The translations under genes and the position numbers were made by a program. A model generated the notes under the pieces. That model searched no databases. It worked only from the letters and a program-made list of their open reading frames with translations, and had not been told where the DNA came from. Of a stretch of 64,000 nucleotides of DNA, positions 50,960-59,000 are shown one piece after another. The stretch comes from Allobosea sp. BH3. GTDB taxonomy: Bacteria; Pseudomonadota; Alphaproteobacteria; Rhizobiales; Beijerinckiaceae. Where the stretch lies: the NCBI RefSeq assembly GCF_025499465.1, contig NZ_JAIMCA010000003.1, positions 62,001-126,000 on the forward strand. The letters are read 5' to 3'. The stretch's first letter is position 1. Each line of letters starts with the position of its first letter.

Positions 50960-52338
50960 GCCAGGGGGCAGCGCCGCGAGTCGTTATCGTCGGGGCCGGG
51001 CCCGCGGGCATCCGGGCAGCCGAGACACTGGTTGCCGGCGGCCTGACCCCCATCGTCATCGACGAGGGCGAGCGCGCGGGCGGCCAGATCTATCGCCGGC
51101 CACCGCAGGGTTTTACGCGTCCGCCCGAGGCCCTCTATGGCTCGGAAGCTCCGAAGGCCGTCGCGCTGCACCAGACCTTCGATGCCATGGCGGCGGCAGG
51201 CCGCCTCGTTCATCATCCCCGCAGCTCCGTCGTCGCCATCGTGGACGGGCGGTTGCAGGTGCTCGATGGTGCTGGGTCGCGCTGGATCTCCTATGACAGG
51301 CTGATCCTCGCGACCGGAGCGATGGATCGCGTCATGCCCGTGCCGGGCTGGGAGAGTGCCGGCGTCTACGGGCTCGGCGCAATGCAGATCGCATTGAAGG
51401 CGCAAGGGGCCGCGCTCGGACGGCGCATCGTGCTGGCCGGCTCCGGCCCACTTCTCACCCTGCTTGCGGTGCAATTGCTGAAGGCCGGAGGGCAGGTCGA
51501 GGCGGTGCTCGATACCACGCCCATGCGCCAGCAGTGGCGCGGCTTTTCGGGTCTAGCGGCGCGGCCGCTCTTCGCCTTGCGTGGGCTGATGATGCGCCAG
51601 CGTCTCGCTAGGCTCTACCAGGCCGGTGTCACGCTGGATCGCATCGAGACGGATAAGCGGGGCCCGGTTGCCGTGCTCTGGCGCGACGCCGACGGGAAGC
51701 AGCAGCGTACGGCCTGCGATGCGGTCGGCCTCGGCTGGCACCTGCGGGCGGAGACACGCCTCGCGGATTTGGCCGGATGCGACTTCGCCTATGACGAGAC
51801 CTGGCGGCAATGGCTGCCGCAGGCCGACGCCATGGGGCGGGCGGGACGCGGCGTCTATCTCGCCGGGGACGGGCTCAGGATACTCGGGGCCGACGGCGCA
51901 GAGGTCGCGGGTCGGCTTGCCGCTGCGGCCTGTCTGCGGGACCTCGGCTTGCCGGCCCCTGACATTGCGGCGGAGAGACGCCGCCTTGTCCATCTCGGCC
52001 GCTTCGCGCGCGGCGTCGCTGCGGCCTTTCCCTGGCCGGCTGAGACTGCGGCCAAATTGCCGGATGAGACGGTCGTCTGCCGCTGCGAAGGCGTGACGGC
52101 CGGCGAACTGCGCCGGACCGTCGATTTCGGAGGCGGTGAGGTCAACCGCGTCAAATCGCTCGGGCGTGCCGGGATGGGGCGCTGCCAGGGGCGCTATTGC
52201 GAACTCGCCGCAGCGGAGATCGTCGCCGGCTGCGCGGGTTATCACAGTGCAGGGGAAGCGGGGCGGCTGCGTGGGCAGGCGCCGGTGAGGCCGGCACCGA
52301 TCTCCGCCCTGATTCAGGATGCGGCTGCAGGGGGATAG
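50956..52338 (+). CDS. FAD/NAD(P)-binding dehydrogenase subunit (HcnB/OoxA-like)
   Basis: 460 residues. FAD motif PRVVIVGAGPAGIRAAETL at the N-terminus, DEGERAGGQIYRRPP, an ATGAMDRVMPVPGW segment, a second nucleotide-binding stretch (RRIVLAGSGPLLTLLAVQLL), and a C-terminal BFD-like cysteine set VVCRCEGVT and GRCQGRYC for another [2Fe-2S] centre. This is the alpha subunit type of opine/glycine (HCN synthase) dehydrogenases. The catalytic DAO-type partner is probably the divergent 45261-46403 product or one of the oxidases at 53337 and 56956. It ends the hyu operon and converges on a LysR gene. Confidence 0.88.
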   Translation: MSQGAAPRVVIVGAGPAGIRAAETLVAGGLTPIVIDEGERAGGQIYRRPPQGFTRPPEALYGSEAPKAVALHQTFDAMAAAGRLVHHPRSSVVAIVDGRLQVLDGAGSRWISYDRLILATGAMDRVMPVPGWESAGVYGLGAMQIALKAQGAALGRRIVLAGSGPLLTLLAVQLLKAGGQVEAVLDTTPMRQQWRGFSGLAARPLFALRGLMMRQRLARLYQAGVTLDRIETDKRGPVAVLWRDADGKQQRTACDAVGLGWHLRAETRLADLAGCDFAYDETWRQWLPQADAMGRAGRGVYLAGDGLRILGADGAEVAGRLAAAACLRDLGLPAPDIAAERRRLVHLGRFARGVAAAFPWPAETAAKLPDETVVCRCEGVTAGELRRTVDFGGGEVNRVKSLGRAGMGRCQGRYCELAAAEIVAGCAGYHSAGEAGRLRGQAPVRPAPISALIQDAAAGG

Positions 52339-52348
52339 GGCGGCGTGT

Positions 52349-53281
52349 TCAGGGACCAGGCGAGCGATTGAGGGCCCGGCAGGCTGCGCGCAGACAATCG
52401 CGCATCAATTCATGGCTGGGCGAGAGCGGCCGGTCGTTGCTGGTCAGGATCGCGATCGGCACTTCGATCCGGGGCTCGAACGGCCGGGTGACGACGCCGT
52501 TGAACTGCTCCCAGGGCAGGAGATTGTCGACGATGGCGATGCCGAGACCGTCCCGCACATAGGGCAGGGCCGTGATCGACAGGTCGATCTCGATCGCGGG
52601 TGCATAGGAGAAGTCCTCGGCTTCCGCCGAGGCGGCCAGCAAGCGCCCCGGCAAGGTGTCGGCGCGATAGGAGATCAGGGTCTCGTCGCTGATATCGGCG
52701 AAGCGGACGCAGTCGAGCTTCGCCAGCCGATGCTCGGCCGAGACGACGCAGACCAGCGAGGCCCGCCCCACCGTCTCGGCATGGATGCCGGCATGCGGGA
52801 GGTTGTTCATGGCGATGCCGAGTGAGACCTCGCCATTGCGCAGCATCTCGACGATGGATGTTTGCGAGCCGATGAGCGAGCGCACCACGATCTCGGGATG
52901 GGCTTCCCGGAAGGCTGTCAGGGCGCGCGGCACGATCGACATCGAAGGCGGAGCGGAGGCAGCGAGCCGCACGAGGCCGGTGCGCCCATGTCGCATGTCG
53001 ACCGTCCGGCGCCGGAGCGCATCAAGTTCGCCGAAGATGTGTTCGGCCTGGGAATAGAGTTCCTCCGCCTCCTGTGTCGGCACCAGCCGGCCGCGCACGC
53101 GGTTGAACAGCTTGAAGCCGAGCTGGTCCTCGGCATGGAGCAGGATCTGGCTCAGCGCCGGCTGCGAGATGTTCAGCATCGCTGCCGCGCCGGTGACCGT
53201 GCCGCAGCGCATCAGCGTGCAGAAGACTTCGAGTTGGCGCGCCCGCATCTGTCGTCCCATCAAAGGCGATAGCGCAGACAT
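52349..53281 (-). CDS. LysR-family regulator
   Basis: 310 residues. HTH: ARQLEVFCTLMRCGTVTGAA, SQPALSQILLHAEDQLGFKLFNR. Effector domain: VRLAASAPPSMSIVPRAL, LGIAMNNLPHAGI, DGLGIAIVDNLLPWEQF. Three in-frame ATGs (53281, 53260, 53248) are possible; the first was kept. It converges with the hyu operon and is the last gene on a minus-strand run with the 53337 oxidase upstream. It probably controls one of these two catabolic blocks. Confidence 0.85.
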   Translation of the reverse strand: MSALSPLMGRQMRARQLEVFCTLMRCGTVTGAAAMLNISQPALSQILLHAEDQLGFKLFNRVRGRLVPTQEAEELYSQAEHIFGELDALRRRTVDMRHGRTGLVRLAASAPPSMSIVPRALTAFREAHPEIVVRSLIGSQTSIVEMLRNGEVSLGIAMNNLPHAGIHAETVGRASLVCVVSAEHRLAKLDCVRFADISDETLISYRADTLPGRLLAASAEAEDFSYAPAIEIDLSITALPYVRDGLGIAIVDNLLPWEQFNGVVTRPFEPRIEVPIAILTSNDRPLSPSHELMRDCLRAACRALNRSPGP

Positions 53282-53336
53282 CGCCGCCGTGGGCGCGGAT
53301 GTCCAGCCTCAAGCGCTGTGGGGCTTGCCTCCCGAT

Positions 53337-54647
53337 CTATCGCTGGTCCCAGCGATCCCGCATTTCGTAGAACAGCACGGCGAGCGGCAGGAACCAGGGC
53401 TTGCCGTAATAGAGCGGCCGGCTGCGGAAGGGCAGGTCGGCATAGGCGCTAGGCTGCTCCGTGTGGCCGAGCATGCGCTGCGCGACCTTGTGGCCGAACC
53501 AGCTTGCCCGCGCGATGCCGGTGCCGTTGTAGCCGCAGGCGTAGAAGACGCCCTCCTGCTCGCCGAGATGCGGCAGCTTGTCGAAGGTGAAGCCGGTCTG
53601 GCCGTGCCAGTAATGCGTGATCGGCGTCCGATCCAGCTCGGGGAAGACCTGCAGCATCTGCTTGCGCAGATGCGCGGCATTGGCGTGGGCGACATTCTCG
53701 CCATTCACCTTGAGCACGCGCCCGCCGAAGAGGATCCGGGTTCCGTCGGGAGAGGGGCGGTAATAGGTCACGACACGCTGGCTACCTGCGAGCATCCGTC
53801 GCTTCGGCATGAGGCGATCCATCACCTCGGCCGGGAGCTGGCCGGTCGCGATGAGCGCGCTGCGAATGGGAATGATCCGCCGCTGCAGGAAGGGCAGGAG
53901 AGCGCCGCCATAGCCGTTGGTCGCGACGAGCAACTGCTTCGTCGCAATTTTTCGCTGGCCGACGGTGAGAGCGAACCCGCCGGGCTGCGGCGAGATGGCC
54001 GAGACGCGGGCGCCGCTGACGATCTGCACGCCGAGACGACGCGCCGCTTCGGCGAGACCGGCGACATAGCGGGCCGGGTGCAGGCCAGCATAGCCCGGCA
54101 TGGCGAGGCCGCCATGATAGAGTTCGGTTCCGATCTCGCCCTGCTGCTCGGCGCGCGGGACCAGATAGGCATCGCAGGGCATCACCTTGCCGATGCGATC
54201 GAGATTGCGCCCCATCGCCTCGTAGATGCGCGGCGTCATCGCGCCCCGGAAATAGCCGACCACCGCGAGGTCGCAGGCGATGGCCTCCCGCGCCACCACA
54301 TCCTTGACGTGCTGCAAGGCGAGGAAGCTCTCCTCGACGATGGCACGCGCCTTGTCCGGTCCATAGGCCATCGCAGTATCGAAGGTGGCCCAACCGGGGC
54401 CGAGCATCCCGCCATTGCGGGAGGAGGCGCCCCAGCCGGGCGCTTCGGCATCCAGCACGGTCACCTGCTTGCCGGCGCGCGCCAAAGTCAGCGCGGCATT
54501 GAGCCCGGTAAAGCCGGCGCCGACGATGGTGACCTCGCTTTGCGCCGGCAGTTCGGCCGCAGCCTGTGGCGCAGGCTTCGCGGCTTCCCACCAATAGGGC
54601 GTGTCGACGGCGTCTTCACTGAAGAACGGGCCGGTCAGGAGTGCCAT
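53337..54647 (-). CDS. FAD-dependent amine oxidase, gamma-glutamylputrescine oxidase-like
   Basis: 436 residues. An N-terminal extension containing TPYWWEAAKP is followed by the FAD motif SEVTIVGAGFTGLNAALTLA, then DAEAPGWGASSRNGGMLGPG. The middle has LATNGYGG-type VATNGYGGALLP, and the C-terminus GVFYACGYNGTGIARASW. The N-terminal YWW and the GASSRNGG segment are typical of PuuB/OrdL oxidases that oxidise N-substituted amino acids or amines. It is downstream of the amino acid ABC ATPase (10 bases), so it likely works on the imported compound. Confidence 0.87.
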   Translation of the reverse strand: MALLTGPFFSEDAVDTPYWWEAAKPAPQAAAELPAQSEVTIVGAGFTGLNAALTLARAGKQVTVLDAEAPGWGASSRNGGMLGPGWATFDTAMAYGPDKARAIVEESFLALQHVKDVVAREAIACDLAVVGYFRGAMTPRIYEAMGRNLDRIGKVMPCDAYLVPRAEQQGEIGTELYHGGLAMPGYAGLHPARYVAGLAEAARRLGVQIVSGARVSAISPQPGGFALTVGQRKIATKQLLVATNGYGGALLPFLQRRIIPIRSALIATGQLPAEVMDRLMPKRRMLAGSQRVVTYYRPSPDGTRILFGGRVLKVNGENVAHANAAHLRKQMLQVFPELDRTPITHYWHGQTGFTFDKLPHLGEQEGVFYACGYNGTGIARASWFGHKVAQRMLGHTEQPSAYADLPFRSRPLYYGKPWFLPLAVLFYEMRDRWDQR

Positions 54648-54657
54648 GCGCAGGTTC

Positions 54658-55392
54658 CTATGAAGGCAGGATGCGTCGCAGGAAATCCTGCGTTCGTGGA
54701 TTCTTCGGCCGGCTCAGCAGTTCGCCGGGCGGGCCCTGTTCGACCAGAATGCCTCCGTCGAGGAACAGTACGCGGTCGGCGACCTCGCGCGCGAAGCCCA
54801 TCTCATGGGTGACGACGACCATCGTCATGCCTTCGTCGGCGAGCGAGCGCATGACGGCAAGGACCTCGCCGACCAGCTCCGGATCGAGCGCCGAAGTCGG
54901 CTCGTCGAAGAGGATGGCGTCCGGCTTCATGCCGAGCGCGCGGGCGATCGCGACACGCTGCTGCTGGCCGCCGGAGAGCTGGGCGGGATAGGCGTCGATC
55001 TTGGCGCCGAGCCCGACCCGGGTGAGCAGATCACGCGAACGCGCCAGAACCTCCTCGCGCGGCTCCTTCTTCACGAAGATCGGGCCTTCCGCGACGTTTT
55101 CGAGCGCTGTCCGATGTGGGAACAGGTTGAAGCGCTGGAAGACCATGGCGACGCGGGTCCGCACCTGGCGGATGCTGGACGAGCCGGTGCTGACCCGTTC
55201 GCCATGCACCGCGATCTCGCCGCCCTGATAGGTTTCGAGGCCATTGATGCAGCGCAGGAGCGTCGACTTGCCGGAGCCGGACGGGCCGATGATGCAGACC
55301 ACCTCACCCTTCTCGACCGCGAAGGAGACATCGTGGATGACCTCGACCGCCCCGAAGGACTTTCTGATGTTGCGCAGTTCGATGATGCTCAT
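54658..55392 (-). CDS. Amino acid ABC transporter ATP-binding protein
   Basis: 244 residues, GlnQ-type: Walker [20 protein letters not shown]-loop [17 protein letters not shown], signature [17 protein letters not shown], Walker [18 protein letters not shown]-loop [16 protein letters not shown]. Start overlaps the permease stop by ATGA. It is the motor of the single-permease importer at 55389-56814. Confidence 0.92.
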   Translation of the reverse strand: MSIIELRNIRKSFGAVEVIHDVSFAVEKGEVVCIIGPSGSGKSTLLRCINGLETYQGGEIAVHGERVSTGSSSIRQVRTRVAMVFQRFNLFPHRTALENVAEGPIFVKKEPREEVLARSRDLLTRVGLGAKIDAYPAQLSGGQQQRVAIARALGMKPDAILFDEPTSALDPELVGEVLAVMRSLADEGMTMVVVTHEMGFAREVADRVLFLDGGILVEQGPPGELLSRPKNPRTQDFLRRILPS

Positions 55393-56045
55393 CGGGCCTG
55401 CCTCATGCGGCGTTCGAGCCAGCTGTTGAAGGCCGTGAGCGGCAGGCTCATGGCGAGGTAGAGCAGCGCCACGAGCGTGAAGATCGTGGTGTTCTCGAAG
55501 GTCGAGGATGCCAGCAGCTTGCCCTGCAGCGACAGCTCCGCGACGGTGATCGTCGAGGCTAGCGAGGAATCCTTGAGCAGCATCACCATCGTGCTGCCAT
55601 AGGGTGGCAGCGCGACGCGGATCGCCTGGGGCAGGATGACGCGCCGCATCAGCAGGCCCCAGCCCATGCCGATCGAGAGCGCGGCCTCCGTCTGTCCGCG
55701 GTCGATCGCCTCGATACCGGCGCGGAAGACCTCCGCCATGTAGGGCGAATAGGCGATGCCGAGGCCGATGATGGCGGCCTGCACGGCGCTCAGCGACAGG
55801 CCGAGATCCGGCAGCACGAAATAGATGTAGAACAGGGTGACGATACCGGGGATGCCACGCACGATGACGATGATCGTGCGCGCCGTCCAGGCGAGCGGCG
55901 CGATGCCGCTCACCCGCATGAAGGCCCAGACCAGGCCCAGCGCCGTCGCGAGGACGAAGGCGCCGAGCGTGACGAGCACAGTTAGGTAGACGCCCTGCAT
56001 CAGGATCGGCAGGAACGTCGGAACCTGGCTGAGAAAATGCGCCAT
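55389..56045 (-). CDS. Amino acid ABC transporter permease
   Basis: 218 residues of HisM/GlnP type with [21 protein letters not shown], the EAA-loop [29 protein letters not shown] and [23 protein letters not shown]. Only one permease gene is present, so the channel is probably a homodimer. It lies 22 bases after the binding-protein gene. Confidence 0.9.
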   Translation of the reverse strand: MAHFLSQVPTFLPILMQGVYLTVLVTLGAFVLATALGLVWAFMRVSGIAPLAWTARTIIVIVRGIPGIVTLFYIYFVLPDLGLSLSAVQAAIIGLGIAYSPYMAEVFRAGIEAIDRGQTEAALSIGMGWGLLMRRVILPQAIRVALPPYGSTMVMLLKDSSLASTITVAELSLQGKLLASSTFENTTIFTLVALLYLAMSLPLTAFNSWLERRMRQAR

Positions 56046-56067
56046 GGCTGGAAGGAACGTCGCGCGC

Positions 56068-56814
56068 TCAGAGACCCCACTTCTTCAGGATCGTGTCGAA
56101 GCGGCCATCCTTCTTCATGTTCGCGAGGCTGGTGTTGATCTTCGCGAGCAGCTCGGCGTTGCCTTGCTTGACCGCGATGTTGATCGGCCCCGGGACGGAA
56201 GGCTTGTAGGACTTGACCAGCCGCAGCTGCGGAAAGCGCCCCTGCGCGAGATTGTAGGCCAGGATCGGATAGTCGCCGATGCCGGCGTCGAGGCGACCGT
56301 TGGAGACGTCGCGCAGGATGTCGGGCAGGCTGTCATAGGCGTTCACCTCGGCCGGCGCGCCCGATGCCTTGAGGGCGTCGATATAGCGGGTGCCGATCTG
56401 GCCGCCGACCTTCTTGCCCTTGAGGTCCTCGAAGCCGACATACTCCTTGGCGTCGTCGGACTTGACCACCAGTCCCTCGCCATAGGCGTAGACGTCCTGG
56501 CTGAAGTCGACGACCTTGGCGCGCTCCGGAGAGCCGTACATGGCGGCGGAAATGATATCGATCTTGCCTGAGGTCAGGGCGGCGATCAGCGTCGAGAACT
56601 GCATCGGCTGGATTTCGACCTTGAAGCCGGCATCCTTGCCGATCTCCTCGATGACATCGACCATCATCCCCTGGATGGTGTTGGTCTTCGCGTCGAGGAA
56701 GGTGAAGGGCGTGCCGGTGGGCGTCGAGCCGACCTTGTAGACCGTCTGCGCCTGGGCCGTCGCGGCAGCGACGATCATGCCGAGCGCTGCAACCGTTGTT
56801 TTGAACCCGATCAT
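56068..56814 (-). CDS. Amino acid ABC transporter substrate-binding protein
   Basis: 248 residues. Signal peptide MIGFKTTVAALGMIVAAATAQAQ, then VYKVGSTPTGTPFTFLD, MQFSTLIAALTSGKIDIISAAMYGSPERAKVVDFS and GGQIGTRYIDALKASG, all of family 3 periplasmic binding proteins. ATG 56814 follows AAAGGGGA. The longer open frame upstream includes no family sequence. It precedes permease and ATPase in order; the promoter is probably near the palindrome at 56914-56930. Confidence 0.9.
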   Translation of the reverse strand: MIGFKTTVAALGMIVAAATAQAQTVYKVGSTPTGTPFTFLDAKTNTIQGMMVDVIEEIGKDAGFKVEIQPMQFSTLIAALTSGKIDIISAAMYGSPERAKVVDFSQDVYAYGEGLVVKSDDAKEYVGFEDLKGKKVGGQIGTRYIDALKASGAPAEVNAYDSLPDILRDVSNGRLDAGIGDYPILAYNLAQGRFPQLRLVKSYKPSVPGPINIAVKQGNAELLAKINTSLANMKKDGRFDTILKKWGL

Positions 56815-56913
56815 CCCGTTCCCCTTTTGCTTTGTGCCGTGCGGTCGTCCGCGCTGGGCAATGCAGCATCCGTACCTGCCGGAGCGAACGACAAGACGAA
56901 TTCGTGCCGGACC

Positions 56914-56930
56914 CATAAGACGGACTTATG
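56914..56930. promoter_or_regulatory. Inverted repeat upstream of the binding-protein gene
   Basis: CATAAG-ACGGA-CTTATG has perfect 6-bp arms, 100 bp upstream of the ABC operon start at 56814. It lies in a GC-rich gap where such AT-containing symmetry stands out. Candidate operator for the nearby Lrp or LysR regulator. Confidence 0.45.
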
Positions 56931-56955
56931 CGGTCGCAGGCTGGCAGGGCGGCCG

Positions 56956-58281
56956 CTAGAACTCGGCCACCTTGCCGAAGGCGGAACCCTCCAGTCGCTC
57001 GGGGCGATAGGGGCTGGGATCGACGATCGGCTTCGCGCCGGTGACGATATCCGCGATCATGTGGCCGGCGCCGGGGCCTATACCGAAGCCATGGCCGCTG
57101 AACCCCGCCGCGAGGATGAAACCGGGCAGGCCGGCGAGCTCGCCGATGGCGGGCACACCATCCGGCGTCGAGTCGATGTAGCCGGCCCAACGCGCCGCGA
57201 CCGGCACGGATTTGAGGCCGGGAAGGAGAGCCTGGGCACGCGCATGGGTCTCGGCGATCTGGCGCGGGTCGGGCGTCGGGTCGAGGATGCGCTTGGCTTC
57301 CATTGGCGTCGGCGCATCGAGCTTCCAGTGGCCAAGCGTCTCGTGCCCGGATTTCCAGCCCTCGAGCCCGCCGATGGCCAGGCTGCGCCAGCGCCGCAGG
57401 AACATCGGCACGAACTGGCGGGCAAAGCGCAGTTGCTGCGGCGTGGGGTCGACACGGGCTCCGCCGCTGATCGCCAGCGTGTAGCCGCCATCACTGCGCC
57501 GCGTCACCGAGACGGCGGCGGTGTGCAGCGCGTCGGGCAAGCCGGTTGCGCCGGGTGCGACGGACAGAATCGAAGACCGGACAGAGGATTGCGGAAAGCG
57601 GATGCCGTATTGATTGAGGAAGGAGGAGGCCCAGGCGCCGCCCGCATGGATGACCGTCGCCGTGCGGATCGTGCCCTTCTCCGTCACGACCGCCGAGACG
57701 CGCCCTCCCGCCGTCTCGATGCCGCGCGCGGCGCAGAACTGATGCACGCTGCCCCCGGCCTTGAGGATGCCGCGCGCGATCACCGGCGCGGCCCGGGCTG
57801 GGTCGGCCGTGCCGTCCGTGGGCGAGAATACGCCGCCCTTCCAGCGCTTGCCTGTCGCGCCGCCGCGGGCCGAGGCTTCATCGGCGGAGAGCATGTGGGT
57901 GACGACGCCTTCGCCAACGGCGAAATCCCGCCATTTCGCCCAGCCGGCGAGCTGGGCGTCGTCATCGCTGAGGTAAAGCAGGCCGCAGCGGCTGAAGCCC
58001 AGATCCTCTCCGATTTCTGCGGCAAAGCGATCCCATAGCCCAAGGCTTTGCGTCGCCATGGGCAGCTCGCGGGCATCGCGGTTCTGCTGGCGGCACCAGC
58101 CCCAGTTGCGGCTCGACTGCTCGGCGCCGATCCGGCCCTTCTCGATGAGCGCGACCTTCAGGCCGCGGCGTGCAAGATAGTAGCCGGCGCAGACGCCGAC
58201 GATGCCGCCGCCGATGACGACGACATCCGCACTCTCGGGCAAAGCGGGGCTGGTCTCGATCTCGAACAGTGGTGCCGGCAT
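56956..58281 (-). CDS. FAD-dependent amino acid oxidoreductase (DadA-like)
   Basis: 441 residues. FAD motif ADVVVIGGGIVGVCAGYYLARRG near the N-terminus, EKGRIGAEQSSRNWGWCRQQNRD, a central HAGGAWASSFLNQYG, and the C-terminal FILAAGFSGHGFGIGPGAGHMIAD. It is a DAO-family dehydrogenase or oxidase for amino or imino acids, of the same broad family as the products of 45261 and 53337 but distinct in sequence. It lies upstream of the ABC operon on the same strand, separated by 141 bases, and is divergent from an Lrp regulator. Confidence 0.88.
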   Translation of the reverse strand: MPAPLFEIETSPALPESADVVVIGGGIVGVCAGYYLARRGLKVALIEKGRIGAEQSSRNWGWCRQQNRDARELPMATQSLGLWDRFAAEIGEDLGFSRCGLLYLSDDDAQLAGWAKWRDFAVGEGVVTHMLSADEASARGGATGKRWKGGVFSPTDGTADPARAAPVIARGILKAGGSVHQFCAARGIETAGGRVSAVVTEKGTIRTATVIHAGGAWASSFLNQYGIRFPQSSVRSSILSVAPGATGLPDALHTAAVSVTRRSDGGYTLAISGGARVDPTPQQLRFARQFVPMFLRRWRSLAIGGLEGWKSGHETLGHWKLDAPTPMEAKRILDPTPDPRQIAETHARAQALLPGLKSVPVAARWAGYIDSTPDGVPAIGELAGLPGFILAAGFSGHGFGIGPGAGHMIADIVTGAKPIVDPSPYRPERLEGSAFGKVAEF

Positions 58282-58334
58282 CGCAGTCTCCTTGCGGAGG
58301 CGAGACTATCGGCCGGCTGGCGGGCATGTGCACC

Positions 58335-58349
58335 GCAGATCGGATCTGC
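58335..58349. promoter_or_regulatory. Palindrome and ATCTGCC repeats, likely Lrp operator
   Basis: GCAGATC-G-GATCTGC (58335-58349) has perfect 7-bp arms. ATCTGCC recurs near 58382, and ATCTGCTGCC near 58436. They lie between the DadA-like gene and the divergent Lrp gene at 58503, as expected for Lrp binding over several helical turns. Confidence 0.5.
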
Positions 58350-58502
58350 CACAGCATTTCCTTCGGTTCTGACAGGCCAAATCTGCCATCGCCTGCGCCG
58401 CGCACCTGTTAGACACTGCGCATTGTTCGCGGCATGATCTGCTGCCGGACCGCCAGCGCCGAAAGCGTGGCGCGGTTGGATGTCGATCGAGGTGGAATCG
58501 CC

Positions 58503-58991
58503 ATGAAGCTTGACCAGATCGACATCAAGATCCTCTACGAGCTGCAGAAGAACGGCCGGATCACGAATGTCGAGCTGGCCGAACTGGTGAATCTCTCGCC
58601 GAGCCCCTGCCTGATGCGCGTCAAGAAACTGCAGCAGGATGGCTACATCACCGGCTATTCCGCCCGCATCAACATCGGCAAGCTGGGCCAGACGCTGACG
58701 GTCTTCACCGAGGTGACGCTGAAGAACCACCGGCAGATCGATTTCGCGCGCTTCCTGGCCGCCATCGAAAAGCTCGACCAGGTGATCGAGTGCCATCTGG
58801 TCTCTGGCGGCTATGACTATCTCGTCAAATTCGTCACCAGTGGCATCATCGAGTACCAGACGCTGATGGAGCGGCTGATCGACCTCGATATCGGCATCGA
58901 CAAGTATTTCAGCTTCGTCGTGCTGAAATCGCCGATCGTGAAGCCTCACATGCCTTTGACGAGCCTGTTCCCGATCACGGCCACGACCTGA
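58503..58991 (+). CDS. Lrp/AsnC family transcriptional regulator
   Basis: 162 residues, normal length. HTH: LDQIDIKILYELQKNGRITN, ELVNLSPSPCLMRVKKLQQDGYITGY. RAM domain: VIECHLVSGGYDYLVKFVTSG. ATG 58503 has GAGGTGG at 7 bases and begins right at the HTH; the longer frame is open but unsupported. It is divergent from the DadA-like gene and probably controls it and the adjacent uptake genes in response to an amino acid, as Lrp/DadR/BkdR proteins do. Confidence 0.9.
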   Translation: MKLDQIDIKILYELQKNGRITNVELAELVNLSPSPCLMRVKKLQQDGYITGYSARINIGKLGQTLTVFTEVTLKNHRQIDFARFLAAIEKLDQVIECHLVSGGYDYLVKFVTSGIIEYQTLMERLIDLDIGIDKYFSFVVLKSPIVKPHMPLTSLFPITATT

Positions 58992-59000
58992 AGGGGGGCC

